From Citrifermentans bremense (GTDB lineage Bacteria; Desulfobacterota; Desulfuromonadia; Geobacterales; Geobacteraceae), in assembly GCF_014218275.1 (NCBI RefSeq), contig NZ_AP023213.1, forward strand, positions 901,001-965,000: DNA of 64,000 bases, read 5' to 3'. This document shows positions 52,873 to 61,010 of the stretch, piece by piece. Each line of letters begins with the position of its first letter. Within the stretch, counting starts at the first letter, position 1. The notes under the pieces were generated by a model. The model did no database searches. It saw only the letters and a list, made by a program, of their open reading frames with translations, and was not told the DNA's origin. The translations under genes were made by a program, and so were the position numbers.

Positions 52873-54261
52873 CTGGATCATGTTTTTCTCAGAGTCGAGG
52901 GCCTGGGCTACACCCACCGGGGGGCTTGCGAACCGGCACTGTCGGGAATTTCCTGCAGCGTAGGCCAGGGTGAGTTCGTGGCCCTTACCGGCAACTCCGG
53001 AAGCGGCAAGAGCACCCTTTTGCTCGCCCTAGCCGGGCTCTTGCAGGAAGGCTCACTCGATGGGAGCGTCTCCCTTTTCATCGCTTCGGATGCCGCAGCC
53101 ATGCGCCGGGAGGTCGGCATCGTCTTCCAGAACCCGGAAGCGCAGATGCTTTGCGACACTGTGGCGGAAGAGGTGGCTTTCGGGCCGGAGAACCTCTGCC
53201 TGCCGCCGGACGAGGTGGCCTTGCGGGTGAAGAAGGCGCTGCGGGCGGTACTTTTGGAAGGTGAGGAGGGGCGCAGCACGGAGCGGTTTTCCGCGGGGCA
53301 AAAACAGCGGCTTTGCATCGCCTCGGTGCTCTCGATGCAACCCTCGCTGCTGCTTCTGGACGAGCCGAGCGCCCAGCTCGATGTCCGGGGAAAGCTGGAG
53401 CTTTACGCCACCCTGTCGGAATTGAAGCGGAAAGGGCACACCATCATAATGGCGGAACACGACCCGCGTCCTTTCGCTTCCCTCATCGACCGGTACCTGA
53501 CTCTGGACCGCGGCAAGCTGGTGGGCGACGGAACCTCACCCCCCGCCCCGGTACACTACCGGCCGAAGTCATGGCTGCTCCCCTACTGCACCTCCCTTTA
53601 CGGGACAAGGCCCATACTCGACGTTTCCGGGCTCTCGCTCTCCTACCCGGAAACCGGGGAGGTGCTCAAGGGGGTGGATCTCAGGGTAAACCGCGGCCAG
53701 CGGGTGCACCTTTTCGGCGGCAACGGCGCCGGCAAGTCGAGCTTTTTGCGCTGCCTGGCCGGAACGCTTCGCCCCGACGGCGGCAACGTCCGGATCGCCG
53801 GGATGCAGAACCCCCGTGCCGGAACGCTAACCGGGAAGGTGGGGATGCTGTTCCAGAACCCGACGCGCCAGCTCTTCACCGAGAGCGTCTGGCACGAGGT
53901 CGCCTTCACCATGCAGCGGCTGGGGTGGGACCGTGAGGAGATCGACCGCATCGTCGCCGAGACCCTCTCCTTCTGCGGCATCGCGCACCTGGCGCAGCGG
54001 GCCCCTCTTACCCTCTCCTATGGAGAACAGCACCGCGTCGCCCTCGCCGCGGCGATGGCGCCGCGCCCGTCGCTGCTTTTATTGGACGAACCGTTTGCCG
54101 GGCTCGATTTCCCGCAGCGCCTGAGCCTCCTCTCGATCCTGGGGAGGATGCCGGTCAGGTACGACACCACCGTCCTGATCGCCTCTCATGACGGGCTCCC
54201 CGACCCGCGCTGGGCCGACTGCAGCTTCGTGCTGGAAGGGGGGACGATTGCCGCAAAGTAA
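52873..54261 (+). CDS. ECF transporter ATPase with two fused ATP-binding domains
   Basis: Energising ATPase of an energy-coupling-factor transporter, with two ABC domains in one chain. The first has Walker A GNSGSGKST, signature FSAGQKQRL and Walker B LLLLDEPSAQLD. The second has GGNGAGKSS, LSYGEQHRV and LLLLDEPFAGLD. The start is odd. Sequence clearly homologous to ABC N-termini (VFLRVEGLGYTHRG) precedes the first GTG at 52978 but has no ATG, GTG or TTG in frame. CTG at 52873, five bases after AAGGAGG, is used here. One added T in the run TTTTT at 52882-52886 would instead give MFFLRVEGLGY from the ATG at 52880. Confidence 0.85.
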   Translation: MDHVFLRVEGLGYTHRGACEPALSGISCSVGQGEFVALTGNSGSGKSTLLLALAGLLQEGSLDGSVSLFIASDAAAMRREVGIVFQNPEAQMLCDTVAEEVAFGPENLCLPPDEVALRVKKALRAVLLEGEEGRSTERFSAGQKQRLCIASVLSMQPSLLLLDEPSAQLDVRGKLELYATLSELKRKGHTIIMAEHDPRPFASLIDRYLTLDRGKLVGDGTSPPAPVHYRPKSWLLPYCTSLYGTRPILDVSGLSLSYPETGEVLKGVDLRVNRGQRVHLFGGNGAGKSSFLRCLAGTLRPDGGNVRIAGMQNPRAGTLTGKVGMLFQNPTRQLFTESVWHEVAFTMQRLGWDREEIDRIVAETLSFCGIAHLAQRAPLTLSYGEQHRVALAAAMAPRPSLLLLDEPFAGLDFPQRLSLLSILGRMPVRYDTTVLIASHDGLPDPRWADCSFVLEGGTIAAK

Positions 54262-55042
54262 CGCCAACCCACGCAGGTCGCTTAGAAGCTGTGACTACGC
54301 CTGCCAGTTCACCTGCCACGACTCGGCGGTACACCGGATGGGGGCGGGGTGGAAGATCGTGCTGGGGATGGTGCTGAGCTTCCTTGCCGCCGGGGTACGT
54401 GCCCCGGGGATGCTGGCCCTTCTGGTCGCGGCGACCCTGATCTACTACTTCGCCGCCCGCCTGACCCTGGGGGATTTGTGGCGCGACATCCGCCTGTTCG
54501 CCTTTCAGGCGGCGCTGGTGATCCCGCTTTACTGCCTGCTCGAAGGGCCCGCTAAGGGGCTTTGGCCCGGGGTGAGGATCTCTTCCCAGATCATCCTCTT
54601 CTACCTCCCCGGCGCCGTTTTCCTGCGTACCACCCGCACGGTCGACGCCATGAAGGGGCTGCGCAGGGTGGTCCCCTACCGGCTCTCCTTCCTGGTGTTC
54701 GTCAGCATCAGGTTCGTGCCGCTTTTTTTGCGCGAGCTGGAGGAGATCATGGTGGCCCAGCAGTTGCGCGGCGCGCGCCTTGCGCCGCGCCAGCTTGCCG
54801 ACCCGCGCAACTGGCCCGACCTGTTCCACTGCCTGCTGCTCCCTCTCATGGTGCGGGCGTTGAGGATGGCGGACGAAGTCTCCCGTTCAGCCGAGGCGCG
54901 CGCTTTCGGGTTGAAGCGGGAAAGGACTTTTCTCGACACATCGAGGCTCCACGAGCCTTTGCCACCGGAGCCCGCAGCACCCCTCGTCCCGGCAGGGAGC
55001 GCTGCCGGGGAACACGAACCTTACAGGAGAAAAATCGCATGA
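54248..55042 (+). CDS. ECF transporter transmembrane (T) component
   Basis: EcfT-like membrane protein of 264 residues. Membrane segments include WKIVLGMVLSFLAAGVRAPG, ALLVAATLIYYFAAR, LFAFQAALVIPLYCLLEG and SQIILFYLPGAVFL. The two coupling helices carry the expected arginine motifs: AQQLRGARLAPRQL and AEARAFGLKRERTF, which contact the ATPase domains. The start is TTG at 54248, overlapping the ATPase stop by 14 bases with GGGGGG before it. The N-terminal 45 residues with four Cys/His (CDYACQFTCHDS) are unusual for the family. Confidence 0.85.
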   Translation: MPQSNANPRRSLRSCDYACQFTCHDSAVHRMGAGWKIVLGMVLSFLAAGVRAPGMLALLVAATLIYYFAARLTLGDLWRDIRLFAFQAALVIPLYCLLEGPAKGLWPGVRISSQIILFYLPGAVFLRTTRTVDAMKGLRRVVPYRLSFLVFVSIRFVPLFLRELEEIMVAQQLRGARLAPRQLADPRNWPDLFHCLLLPLMVRALRMADEVSRSAEARAFGLKRERTFLDTSRLHEPLPPEPAAPLVPAGSAAGEHEPYRRKIA

Positions 55043-55593
55043 TGGAAAACAACCAGCAACGGGTCTACCTCTGGAGCCGCTTCACTCTGCGCGAGGCGGT
55101 CCTCCTCTGTTTTTGCGCCACCCTCATCATCCTCACCAGGGCGGGGCTGCGGCTGCACCTCCATCTGCCGGGGCACGTGATGTTCTTCACCATGTTCTTC
55201 TTCCTGCTGGCGCGCGGTTTCGTCCCCAAGGTGGGGGCTGCGACGCTGGTCGGGCTGATCACGAGCCTGGCGAGCATCCTGCTCGGCATGGGGGCGGGGG
55301 GAGCCATGGTGCTGGTCAAGTTCCTGCTTCCTGCCCTCGTGGTCGAGTTGGCGGGCTTCGTCGCCCCCGCCTTCGTCACCAGCATGATCGCCTGCGCTGT
55401 GGTCGGGGTGCTCGCCTCCCTGGTCCGCGCCATGGCGAACACGGGTGTGGAGTGGCTCCTCGGCATGGACGAAGAGATCATGCTGAAAAAGGCGATGATC
55501 GCCGCGCTCCTTAACGGCGCCTGGGGAGGGATGGGGGCGCTTGCCGTCCCCTCGATCATACGCCGGCTCCGCGTCAACGGGCTCATCGAGTAG
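55039..55593 (+). CDS. ECF transporter substrate-specific (S) component
   Basis: Small membrane protein of 184 residues with five or six segments (AVLLCFCATLIILTRAGL, HVMFFTMFFFLLARGF, AATLVGLITSLASILLGMG, VLVKFLLPALVVELAGFV, FVTSMIACAVVGVLASLVRAMA). Position and size fit the substrate-binding S unit of an ECF importer; the N-terminal SRFTLREAVLLC is the usual interaction end. It starts at 55039, overlapping the T-component stop, with AGGAG upstream. The substrate cannot be named from sequence. No BioY, ThiT or CbiM signature was recognised. Confidence 0.75.
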   Translation: MMENNQQRVYLWSRFTLREAVLLCFCATLIILTRAGLRLHLHLPGHVMFFTMFFFLLARGFVPKVGAATLVGLITSLASILLGMGAGGAMVLVKFLLPALVVELAGFVAPAFVTSMIACAVVGVLASLVRAMANTGVEWLLGMDEEIMLKKAMIAALLNGAWGGMGALAVPSIIRRLRVNGLIE

Positions 55594-55595
55594 CG

Positions 55596-56396
55596 ATGGC
55601 ACGGCTTCGCCCCGCACTGGTCTTTTCGCTGCTGCTGCACTTGGCCCTGGCGGGTCTGGTGGCGGGCCTGTTACGCCGGCAGCCGCCCCGCGGCCAGGCG
55701 CCAGCCGACCCGGTGGTTGCCTACCTCGACCTTCGCGGGGACAAACAGGTGGAAAGCGGGGCAGCGCCGAGCCGGCCGGCGGCACCAATAGCCGCGGCGC
55801 AACCGGCTCGACATCCGCTACTTCTGCCGGCGGCGGAAAATAAGGGAACTGCGCCGCGCCCGGCTGCAGCGACCGTGCCGGTTCCCCCTGCGGCAGTTTC
55901 TCCTCCCCCCTCTGTGGCCGCCCACACCGGGCGTGCCGCCGCGGAAACGAGGCAAACATCGAGCGGGGGGGAGGGGGCGGCGGGAGCCCGGGCGAATGCC
56001 GACAACAGGGGAGCCTTATTGCCGCAGGCCGGGATGGAGCGGCAGTCCAGGGGACAAGCCGTCGCCGGCTCCGAACCAGGGGGTGAGCGGCGCGGCGCCT
56101 ACCTGGCCCTGGTGAAAAAGCTGATCGAGGCCCGCAAGGAGTACCCTCTCGCGGCGCGCAAATCCGGAATCGAGGGGAGCTGCCAGCGCCGGTTCCGGCT
56201 GGGGCGGGACGGTGCCTTGAAGCGGGTCGAAACATCCAGTTCCTGCGGTCACCCCTTCCTGGATGCGGCGGCGACAAGGGCCATCACCGCTGTGGGGAGT
56301 TTTCCCCCTCCGCCGGAGGGGATCGGGGGGGACGAACCTTTCAGCGTCACCATCACCTTCACCCTAGCCAGGGGTGACACGAAGAGTTTTCGTTAG
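55596..56396 (+). CDS. TonB-family energy transducer
   Basis: Protein of 266 residues. An N-terminal membrane anchor (LVFSLLLHLALAGLVAGLL) is followed by a Pro/Ala-rich periplasmic spacer (about residues 30-160) and a C-terminal TonB domain (about 175-262): AYLALVKKLIEARKEYPLAARKSG, GSCQRRFRLGRDGALKRVE, SSSCGHPFLDAAATRAITAVGSFPP. It carries proton-motive energy to outer-membrane receptors. No exbB or exbD is found nearby, so it must use another copy. It lies two bases past the S component and before the receptor gene, which suggests a dedicated TonB. Confidence 0.9.
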   Translation: MARLRPALVFSLLLHLALAGLVAGLLRRQPPRGQAPADPVVAYLDLRGDKQVESGAAPSRPAAPIAAAQPARHPLLLPAAENKGTAPRPAAATVPVPPAAVSPPPSVAAHTGRAAAETRQTSSGGEGAAGARANADNRGALLPQAGMERQSRGQAVAGSEPGGERRGAYLALVKKLIEARKEYPLAARKSGIEGSCQRRFRLGRDGALKRVETSSSCGHPFLDAAATRAITAVGSFPPPPEGIGGDEPFSVTITFTLARGDTKSFR

Positions 56397-56444
56397 CCCG
56401 GGCGCGCCCGGGCCCATTTCAGTGAGAAGAAGGAGAAAAGAAGA

Positions 56445-57401
56445 ATGAAACAAAGAAGGATATTCTCGGCCTTGTTGCCGGCCGTGCTGCTGGCGCTGTT
56501 CATCTTTGCCCTTGCCGGATGCGGCGGCGGGAGCGCGTCCACCTCTACGCCGCCCCCCGCCAAGGTCGCCGGGGTCGCCGCCACCTCCGGCGACGGTCAG
56601 GCAAGCCTTACCTGGGACGCCGCAGGGGATGCGGTTTCTTACAACGTCTACTACTCGGCCAGCGCCGGCGTCACCGCGGCCACCGGGACCAAGGTTGCCG
56701 GGGCCGCCAGCGGCGGGACCATCTCCGGTCTCCAAAACGGCACCACGTATTACTTCGTGGTCACCGGGGTCAACGCCGCAGGCGAGAGCGTGCTGTCGGA
56801 CGAAAAGCCGGTGACCCCCTTGCCACCGCTGCCCGCGAAGGTGCTGGGCTTCAACCCCGTCGGCAGCGACGGCGAGGTCATCCTTACCTGGACCGCGGAT
56901 CCCGCTGCCACCTCCTACAACGTCTACTGGAGCACCACCGCAGGAACCGCAGCGACCAGCGGCAACAAGCTCGCCAATTTCACCAGCGGCCAGGCGCTTA
57001 CCGGGCTCACCAACGGGCAGACCTATTATTTCGTGGTCAAGGCCGAGAACCTTGCCGGTGAGGGGCCGGCCTCGAACGAGAAACCGGCCACTCCGGCGGC
57101 CGCTCTTCAGCCTCCGGTGAGCCCGAACAACGTCGTGCTGACCGCCGGGGTCGGCCAGGTCACCGTTTCCTGGGCGGAGCCTTCCCTTGCCGATTCGTAC
57201 AACGTCTATTACCTGTTGTCCCCCACCCAGCCGACTACCGCGACCGTGATCGGCACCGGCACCAAGCTCACCAGCACCAACTCGCCGCTGGTGGTCCAGG
57301 GGCTGACCACCGGCGCCAACTATTGGTTCAGCGTCACGGCGGTGAACGCCGCCGGAGTGAGCGGCGGGCAGACGAACCCGAAGAAGGCAGTCCCCCTGTA
57401 A
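56445..57401 (+). CDS. Lipoprotein with three fibronectin-III domains
   Basis: Secreted lipoprotein of 318 residues. The lipobox FALAGC is near residue 26. Three fibronectin type III domains of about 90 residues follow, each with the strand pattern VSYNVYYS, TSYNVYWST and DSYNVYYLL, and the close NGTTYYFVVTGVNAAGESVLS, NGQTYYFVVKAENLAGEGPAS and TGANYWFSVTAVNAAGVSGG. Probably surface-exposed or in the outer-membrane inner leaflet. It lies between tonB and the receptor gene. A partner for substrate capture is a possibility. GGAGAAAAG precedes the ATG. Confidence 0.85.
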   Translation: MKQRRIFSALLPAVLLALFIFALAGCGGGSASTSTPPPAKVAGVAATSGDGQASLTWDAAGDAVSYNVYYSASAGVTAATGTKVAGAASGGTISGLQNGTTYYFVVTGVNAAGESVLSDEKPVTPLPPLPAKVLGFNPVGSDGEVILTWTADPAATSYNVYWSTTAGTAATSGNKLANFTSGQALTGLTNGQTYYFVVKAENLAGEGPASNEKPATPAAALQPPVSPNNVVLTAGVGQVTVSWAEPSLADSYNVYYLLSPTQPTTATVIGTGTKLTSTNSPLVVQGLTTGANYWFSVTAVNAAGVSGGQTNPKKAVPL

Positions 57402-57408
57402 CTTCGGG

Positions 57409-57447
57409 AGGGGGGGCTGTCACCACCTGAAGCCCCCCTTATTTTCT
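57409..57447 (+). terminator. Terminator after the first FN3 lipoprotein gene
   Basis: AGGGGGGCT / AGCCCCCCT stem followed by TATTTTC. Confidence 0.7.
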
Positions 57448-57513
57448 TCCCCCATCGGGGCGGAAAACGAAGGAAGACGGCCATTAACATTATCTTTTTG
57501 AAGGTCCTGAACT

Positions 57514-59514
57514 ATGAATTCGAAGACAGCAGCGTCCTTTCTGGCCGGCGCGCTTTTTCTCCTGGCGCAGCATGCGCCGTCGGTGCAGGCGGAGGAGCTT
57601 TCCGGGATCTACACCCTCGGCGAGGTGGTGGTTTCCGGGGGCGGCGCGGAACAAGGGGTGCAGGCAACCGAGACGGTGCACACGGTAAGCTCGGAGGAGA
57701 TCCGGGCCAGCGGCGCGAAGACGCTTGACGAGGCGATACGCCTCCTTCCCGGCGTCAACGTCAGGACCGGAGCCGAGGGGGTGCCGCGCATCGACATCCG
57801 AGGCTTCCGTACCCGGCACGTTCTTCTGCTTTTGGACGGGGTCCCTATGAACTCCTCGTTCGACATGCAGTTCGATCCCACCAGCATCCCCACGGAAAAC
57901 ATCGCCCAGATCAAGCTGACCCCCGGGTCAAGCTCGGTCCTTTACGGGCAGGGGGGGCTGGGCGGGGTCATCAACATCATCACCCGCAAGGGGCGCCCCG
58001 GCGTGCAGGGGGCGCTGGCCGCAGAAACCGGCGACCGCGAGCCGTTCGTGGCGAAGGGGACTGTTTCCGCGGCTACGGAGCGGTGGAACTATTTCCTGAG
58101 CGGCAGCGCCTCCCGTGTGGACGGGTTCCCCCTTTCCGGACAATTCCCAGGGGGGCCCGAGCAAGGGAGCGGCTACCGCAAAAACAGCGACAGGGAGAGG
58201 AGCAACCTCCTCGGGAGCATCGGTTTCACACCGACGATGGATCTCGCGCTGGGGGTGACGGTCAACTACTCCACGGGGAGCTACGGTAAACCGGCCAGCA
58301 GCATCAGCGACCCCAACGATCCCTTCGCATCTCCCCCCAAATACGCGCGGGTGCAGGATTACTCCGGGCTCTACCTGCAGTTGGCGGCGGAGTATGCGGC
58401 GAGCGAGCAGTTCACCATCCGGGGGTGGGCCTTCACCAATCGCCACGACGAAGAGTTGAACCAGTACGACAACGGCAACCTCAATTCCTTCCAGACCGAC
58501 GGCTCCTTCAGGGAACAGGTGCAGACGCAGGTGACGGGAGCGACCCTGCAGCCCAGGTACTCATTCGGTACAGCGGGGGGGCTCACCCTTTCCCTGAGCG
58601 CCGAAGGGGACCGCTGGGAAAACAGCGGCGAGCTCACCGTCAACCCGGTACTCGGCGGGACCGCCACCTTCACCCCGCTGTCGGCACAACGGTCGCTGTC
58701 GCTTTATAGCGCTTCCCTCGAGTACGAGGTCGCTCCGCTTCCGGGGCTGGGATTGGTGGCCGGCTACGGCCATTACTGGCAGCAAAGAAGCGAGGAGAAC
58801 CGGGACGATTTCAGCCTCCTGGCCGGCGCCAGCTACGACGTCTCCGAACAGACCAGGCTCAAGGCCGCATTCAAGCGCAACGTTCGCTTCCCTTCCCTTG
58901 GGGATCTCTACGATCTCTCCAAGGGCAACGACTCTTTGCAGGTGGAGCGTTCCAAGAGCTACGAGGCGGGGGTGGAGCGAGAACTCCCGGCCCATAGCAA
59001 GTTGTCCCTCACCGGTTTCTACACACGGGCGGAGAACCTGATCCAGAACGACCAGGCGGCTGGGAAGAACATGAACCTCTCCGAGGTGCGCTTTGCCGGG
59101 GGCGAGGCGGCTGCGTCCACGAACTGCGTCCCGGGGCTCTTGCTGCGCGCAAGCTACGCCTACCTCCACTCTGAGGACAAATCGCGCCAGGGGAGGGACC
59201 AGGTTCAGTACACCCCGAGGGACAAGGCGACCCTGGAGGCCAATTATGAGTTCGGCGCCGGTTACGCTGCATACCTGTCGCTGCTGCATGTAGCCAACCA
59301 GTACTTCTACACCAAGGACAGCGTCGCCGTGGTGCAAAAGGCGAAACTCGACGACTACACGGTGGTCAACCTGAAGCTGAGCCGGCGGGTGCTGCAGCAG
59401 CGGGTGACCTTGTACCTGGGAGCCAACAACCTGTTCGACCAGAATTACGAGACGAGCTACGGCTTCCCGCAGGCCGGCCGCTTCATCTACGGCGGATTCG
59501 AGTACCGTCTCTAG
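57514..59514 (+). CDS. TonB-dependent outer-membrane receptor
   Basis: Receptor of 666 residues with signal peptide (TAASFLAGALFLLAQHAPSVQA). A TonB-box-like stretch (LGEVVVSGGG) precedes the plug domain (about residues 45-160): HTVSSEEIRASGAKTLDEAIRL, LPGVNVRTGAEGVPRIDIRG, SSSVLYGQGGLGGVINIITR. The 22-stranded barrel ends with GRFIYGGFEYRL, a BAM signal. The closest named relatives by pattern are BtuB/siderophore-type receptors. It is flanked by two FN3 lipoproteins and preceded by tonB and an ECF importer, which fits one transport route across both membranes. Confidence 0.92.
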   Translation: MNSKTAASFLAGALFLLAQHAPSVQAEELSGIYTLGEVVVSGGGAEQGVQATETVHTVSSEEIRASGAKTLDEAIRLLPGVNVRTGAEGVPRIDIRGFRTRHVLLLLDGVPMNSSFDMQFDPTSIPTENIAQIKLTPGSSSVLYGQGGLGGVINIITRKGRPGVQGALAAETGDREPFVAKGTVSAATERWNYFLSGSASRVDGFPLSGQFPGGPEQGSGYRKNSDRERSNLLGSIGFTPTMDLALGVTVNYSTGSYGKPASSISDPNDPFASPPKYARVQDYSGLYLQLAAEYAASEQFTIRGWAFTNRHDEELNQYDNGNLNSFQTDGSFREQVQTQVTGATLQPRYSFGTAGGLTLSLSAEGDRWENSGELTVNPVLGGTATFTPLSAQRSLSLYSASLEYEVAPLPGLGLVAGYGHYWQQRSEENRDDFSLLAGASYDVSEQTRLKAAFKRNVRFPSLGDLYDLSKGNDSLQVERSKSYEAGVERELPAHSKLSLTGFYTRAENLIQNDQAAGKNMNLSEVRFAGGEAAASTNCVPGLLLRASYAYLHSEDKSRQGRDQVQYTPRDKATLEANYEFGAGYAAYLSLLHVANQYFYTKDSVAVVQKAKLDDYTVVNLKLSRRVLQQRVTLYLGANNLFDQNYETSYGFPQAGRFIYGGFEYRL

Positions 59515-59555
59515 GAGGGAGGTTGATGCGTGCAGCGCTTGCTGGAGGAAAAAAC

Positions 59556-60989
59556 ATGATGGCTAAAGTGGGCAACCCTTTCTTGATCTTCATCCTGCTG
59601 CTAATGGCTTTGTCACTGTCGGCCTGCGGCGGCTCGCCATGGCGCTACGACGCAGGCGTTCCCGCCAAGCCCGCTGGTCTCGTCGCCGTGGCGCAGGACG
59701 GGGCGGTCGCGCTCAGCTGGGCTCCGGCTGTCGGCGCCACCACATATAACGTCTACTATGCCACTGCTCCAGGTGTCTCAGCAGGGACTGCACAGAAAAT
59801 GGCCGGAGTCTCCGGCACTTCCGTTGTCCTTCCGGGGCTGCTCAACAACACCCGCTACTACCTGGCCGTAAGCGCAGTCAACGCCAAAGGAGAGGGGGCT
59901 TTTTCCGATGAGGCATCCGCCACACCGGTGCCCGGGGCCTTTCGCCAGTCGGACCTCGAGGGAAGCTGGCGCTTCCAGGCGCTGGTAACCGGCGCCGGGG
60001 CCAGGTGGATGCGCGGTGTAGCCTCCATCGACGTCGCAGGCTCGGTGACGGTTGCCTCGTATCTTGACAGTAACGGCAGCAGCGCGGCGCCTGCCGAACT
60101 CTTCACCGCCATGACCATGCATCCCGACGGCACGGTCTCGCAAAACGGCGCCGCCGCAGGGTTCCATGGCGTCCTCTCTGCCGGCGTCTTCAAGGACCTG
60201 CTGGTGGCAACGGCGCCGCTTGCGGGAAGTTCGGGGATGCTGGTGATCCTGCAAAAGAGCGTACCGGGAATAACCTACAGCCCGGCTGACGTAAAGGGGA
60301 CGGGACGGCTGGCGGCGGGGCCTCTGCCCTACGTGTACCATCAGCTGTCCGGCGGCGGGCTCAAGGAGTGGGAGTACGCGAGCTGCCAGGTGGGCCAGGA
60401 CCAGGGGGTGACCTATCTTTCCATCAAGGGGCCTACCCCGCGGGAGCTGCCCGGCGGGGGGAGCAAGGTGCTCGGGCTTTCCATAACCCCAGATGGGATC
60501 GTCAGCGAGGCTCCTTACCCGGGAGTGGTGCCGCAACCTGCTGCGCTCATCACCCATGGCGTGATGTCGGCGGACAAGATGACCGTTGTCGCAACGGCGA
60601 CCGACAGCGGGGGGAGGCCACTTCTCAGGATCATGCAACTCGTGCATCCCCCTTCCGTGTCGCTTGCCGCCTCATACTATCTTCTTTCCGGGTTGACGGG
60701 GGATTACGGCTGCCATGAGCTGGACGGGGGTGCCCCCGGCTGGAGTTACGGCGGGGCGGCGGTGGACGCCTTGGGAGGGATGAGTTTCAGTAACTTCCGC
60801 GATGCAGGGGGCGCTAGCACGGCACCCGCCGGCTTTACCGTTTCTCTGGATCAGCAAGGGGGGATGACGACCGTTTCAGATCCGAGCTACAACGGGCAGC
60901 TCTCCTACTTTAAGGAACTGGCGGTTTCCACCCGGACCGCGGCCGATGGCGGGAGCCGTCTATCCGTCGCCCTGAGGCGTGCGCCATGA
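59556..60989 (+). CDS. Lipoprotein with fibronectin-III domain and repeated C-terminal region
   Basis: Lipoprotein of 477 residues. Signal FLIFILLLMALSLSAC gives a lipobox near residue 23. One fibronectin type III domain (about 30-120: LSWAPAVGATTYNVYYAT, NTRYYLAVSAVNAKGEGAFS) precedes a large region with internal repeats that begin LEGSWRFQALVTG, VKGTGRLAAGPLP and LTGDYGCHELDGG, perhaps a beta-propeller or repeated sandwich. The start at 59556 has CTGGAGG upstream and gives a normal signal; starts at 59523-59526 after AGGAGGGAGG are also possible. Last gene of the uptake cluster, 41 bases after the receptor. Confidence 0.8.
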   Translation: MMAKVGNPFLIFILLLMALSLSACGGSPWRYDAGVPAKPAGLVAVAQDGAVALSWAPAVGATTYNVYYATAPGVSAGTAQKMAGVSGTSVVLPGLLNNTRYYLAVSAVNAKGEGAFSDEASATPVPGAFRQSDLEGSWRFQALVTGAGARWMRGVASIDVAGSVTVASYLDSNGSSAAPAELFTAMTMHPDGTVSQNGAAAGFHGVLSAGVFKDLLVATAPLAGSSGMLVILQKSVPGITYSPADVKGTGRLAAGPLPYVYHQLSGGGLKEWEYASCQVGQDQGVTYLSIKGPTPRELPGGGSKVLGLSITPDGIVSEAPYPGVVPQPAALITHGVMSADKMTVVATATDSGGRPLLRIMQLVHPPSVSLAASYYLLSGLTGDYGCHELDGGAPGWSYGGAAVDALGGMSFSNFRDAGGASTAPAGFTVSLDQQGGMTTVSDPSYNGQLSYFKELAVSTRTAADGGSRLSVALRRAP

Positions 60990-61010
60990 GCGGCCGTCGC
61001 AGCGCGCTTT

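Noticed and set aside
54562..55038. Upstream extension of the S-component frame to 343 codons
   Set aside because: The extension overlaps the T-component gene in another frame and is Arg/Pro-rich. The ATG at 55039 has a ribosome binding site and begins the typical S-unit N-terminus.
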